Shown here piece after piece: positions 32,120 through 33,812 of a stretch of 33,812 bases of DNA. Numbering within the stretch: position 1 is the stretch's first letter; every line of letters starts with the position of its first letter. Source of the stretch: JBQCDV01 sp051960855. Its GTDB lineage: Bacteria > Actinomycetota > Actinomycetes > JAJZTN01. Both the position numbers and the translations under genes were made by a program. The notes below the pieces were generated by a model. That model made no database searches, was not told the origin of the DNA, and saw only the letters and a list, made by a program, of their open reading frames with translations. The stretch spans positions 1 through 33,812 of the forward strand of contig JBQCDV010000204.1 in the NCBI GenBank assembly GCA_051960855.1, given 5' to 3'.

Positions 32120-33812
32120 TCATGCCCAGACCGGCTGCTTCGGCGCGGGCAGCCCCGTCTCCTCTTCGCACCGCGCCAGCAGCTCTGCCAGCTCCGGACC
32201 CTTGTCGAAGACGGGTAGCGGGTCTGGCCGCCCCTGCCGTAGCTGCCCGCGCAGCTCCTCGGTGGCGGCGCTGTCGATCTGGCCCTCGTCGGTGACGACG
32301 ACCCCATAGCGACGCGCCCCCTGCTGGGTCACCAGTCCCTGGCGGACCTCGCGCGCTACCAGCGCGGGGTCGCGCTGCAGCGGGTCGCCCCAGCCGCCAC
32401 CGCCCCAGGTGACGAAGTGCAGGACGTCGCCTGGCTCGACCCGCACGTCATGACACTTGCTCGGGAGGACCTGGCGCGTGCCGTCGGGGTGGTCGATCCA
32501 CTTCTGACCGCGGGCGCCGGGCTCTCCGCCGTTCACGCCCCAGGGGTAGGTCAGCCACCGGTCGTCGTGGATGGCGATCGTGCCTGGCTCGAGGAAGTGG
32601 TAGGCAACGTCGACCCCGTTGCCGCCGCGATGCAGCCCGGCGCCGCCGCTGTCGGCCACCGTCTCCCACTTCACGATACGCAGCGGGTAGTAGGACTCGA
32701 GGAACTCGCAGGGGATGTTGACGAAGCTCGGCCACAGGGAGTGCCCGTCGGGACCGTCGCCGAGGGGGCGCCCGGGGATGCCGCCGAAGCCGATCGAGTA
32801 CAGCTGGAACCACTCGCCCTTCCGGTCACCACTGGAGTAGTTCCCGGAGTACATGAAGTGCGGCGAGGACGAGAAGCCGGCGGCGTTGAGCAGAGCGGGG
32901 TTCGTCTGTCCGAGCAGCCCGCCGAAGAGGTCGAAGACCCGGCCGATGCCGTGGTTGCGCGCGTTCAGGGCGGCCGGGTGCTTCGGCTTCCAGTACGAGC
33001 CGTCCGGAATGGTCACGTCGACCAGCGGATAGAAGCCGTCGTTCCACAGGATCTGCGGGTCGGCAACCGTAATCATGTAGATGCCGAAGAACATCCGGGC
33101 GAGGTTCTCGTTGAGGTAGTAGTTCACCGGGCCCGCGGCCTGGGGCGAGGACCCGGTGAAGTCCAGGTGCACCTTCTCGCCGTGCCGGGTCAGCGCGATG
33201 CGCAGCTCGTAGGGCCCGTAGCCGACGCCGTCGTCGCAGATGTGGTCGGTGAAGCTGATCGTCTCCCCGTCGGTGAACACCGCGGCGAGCAGGGCCTTCA
33301 TCGCGTCGTGGTTGCGGTCGAGCAGCGACTGCAGGGCGGCGAGGTAGGTCGCGGTGCCGAACCGGTTGCACATCTCGACCACCCGGCGGCTCGCGGTGCG
33401 GCACGCGGCGACGAGGCCGTTGAGGTCGGCGCGGTTCCAGTCCGGCATCCGCACCTGGTTGAGGATGATCCGCAGCGCGTCCTCGTTGACCCGTCCCGCC
33501 GAGTACAGCTTGAAGGGCGGGACGACCACGCCCTCCTCGTAGATCGTGCGGGCGTCGGTGGGCATCGAGCAGGGGGTCTTGCCGCCGACGTCGGACATGT
33601 GCCCAAACATCGAGGCCCAGCCCACGACCCGGCCCTCGACGTAGATGGGCATGACGACGAGCCAGTCGTTGGCGTGGCTGATCGCCGCGCCGCACGCGTA
33701 GGGGTCGGAGGTCATCAGCACGTCGCCCTCGACGATGTCGCCGTCGAACCCGTCGAGGAAGTCGGGGATCGACAGGCCGAACTGGCCGACGACCATCCGC
33801 CCGGCGGGGTCG
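32120..33812 (-). CDS. Hydantoinase B / 5-oxoprolinase beta-type subunit (partial, N-terminus beyond right edge)
   Basis: HyuB-family subunit of an ATP-dependent hydantoinase (N-methylhydantoinase or oxoprolinase-like); 564 residues visible, with the frame open through the right edge. Family blocks include GDVLMTSDPYACGAAISHANDW, which is close to the usual NDPY..GTHLPD region, GWASMFGHMSDVGGKTP, DGVGYGPYELR, VHLDFTGSSPQAAGPVN, YPLRIVKWETVADSGGAGLHRGGNG and the C-terminal FVTWGGGGWGDPLQRDP. The ATG at 33796 is internal to the conserved domain and not the start. The complete family length is about 575-600, so only a few residues are missing. The HyuA subunit is expected just upstream, outside the window. 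Confidence 0.9.
   Translation of the reverse strand, partial: DPAGRMVVGQFGLSIPDFLDGFDGDIVEGDVLMTSDPYACGAAISHANDWLVVMPIYVEGRVVGWASMFGHMSDVGGKTPCSMPTDARTIYEEGVVVPPFKLYSAGRVNEDALRIILNQVRMPDWNRADLNGLVAACRTASRRVVEMCNRFGTATYLAALQSLLDRNHDAMKALLAAVFTDGETISFTDHICDDGVGYGPYELRIALTRHGEKVHLDFTGSSPQAAGPVNYYLNENLARMFFGIYMITVADPQILWNDGFYPLVDVTIPDGSYWKPKHPAALNARNHGIGRVFDLFGGLLGQTNPALLNAAGFSSSPHFMYSGNYSSGDRKGEWFQLYSIGFGGIPGRPLGDGPDGHSLWPSFVNIPCEFLESYYPLRIVKWETVADSGGAGLHRGGNGVDVAYHFLEPGTIAIHDDRWLTYPWGVNGGEPGARGQKWIDHPDGTRQVLPSKCHDVRVEPGDVLHFVTWGGGGWGDPLQRDPALVAREVRQGLVTQQGARRYGVVVTDEGQIDSAATEELRGQLRQGRPDPLPVFDKGPELAELLARCEEETGLPAPKQPVWA

Overview
The window is about 33.8 kb of very GC-rich (around 70%), densely coding DNA. 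Frequent GTG and TTG starts, GTGA/ATGA/TGATG stop-start overlaps and signs of leaderless transcription point to a chromosomal segment of an actinobacterium. Gene content and repeat style fit the Intrasporangiaceae/Micrococcales, but that placement is inference. I see no rRNA, tRNA, CRISPR array, insertion sequence or prophage, and no gene-free stretch above 300 bases.

Layout: (1) 1-9400 is a galactoside-utilisation locus. On the minus strand are a GH42 beta-galactosidase, a DeoR-family repressor and galT (cut by the window edge). Divergently on the plus strand are a Tat-type lipoprotein sugar-binding protein, two MalF/MalG-like permeases and a GH36 alpha-galactosidase. No ATPase gene is present, so a shared MsiK-like ATPase is implied. 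(2) 9447-13816 is a housekeeping run on the plus strand: a CNNM/CorC-type membrane protein, trpS, a 2H-phosphoesterase (2'-5' RNA ligase family) and a YihY-type membrane protein. (3) 13828-18866 on the minus strand holds a D-Ala-D-Ala carboxypeptidase and the succinate dehydrogenase operon sdhCDAB. Between them is a 258-bp gap with a large palindrome and a 26-bp tandem repeat array that supplies the sdhB stop codon. (4) 19066-21955 on the plus strand holds a stand-alone methylmalonyl-CoA mutase catalytic chain and an M20-family amidohydrolase. (5) 22087-29364 is a nucleoside uptake and salvage locus: BMP/PnrA-type lipoprotein, double-domain ABC ATPase, two permeases, cytidine deaminase and thymidine phosphorylase. 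(6) 29391-31440 holds a small cupin protein and a DUF222/HNH (13E12-type) protein whose start codon lies inside a perfect LexA/SOS box. (7) 31447-33812 on the minus strand holds an isochorismatase-fold amidase and a hydantoinase B subunit (cut by the right edge), suggesting N-methylhydantoin/N-carbamoylsarcosine catabolism.

Functionally this is mostly catabolic and core metabolism. The galactoside locus imports oligosaccharides and feeds galactose to the Leloir pathway. The nucleoside locus imports nucleosides, deaminates cytidine and phosphorolyses (deoxy)uridine/thymidine. I did not find a convincing new defence or mobile system. The most interesting signals are regulatory and structural: the SOS box on the HNH gene, the sdhB-dac repeat region, the palindromic operator around the nucleoside-operon -10 box, the paired direct repeats in the galactoside divergent promoter, a possible CTG start, and a possible leaderless leader peptide before the CNNM gene.
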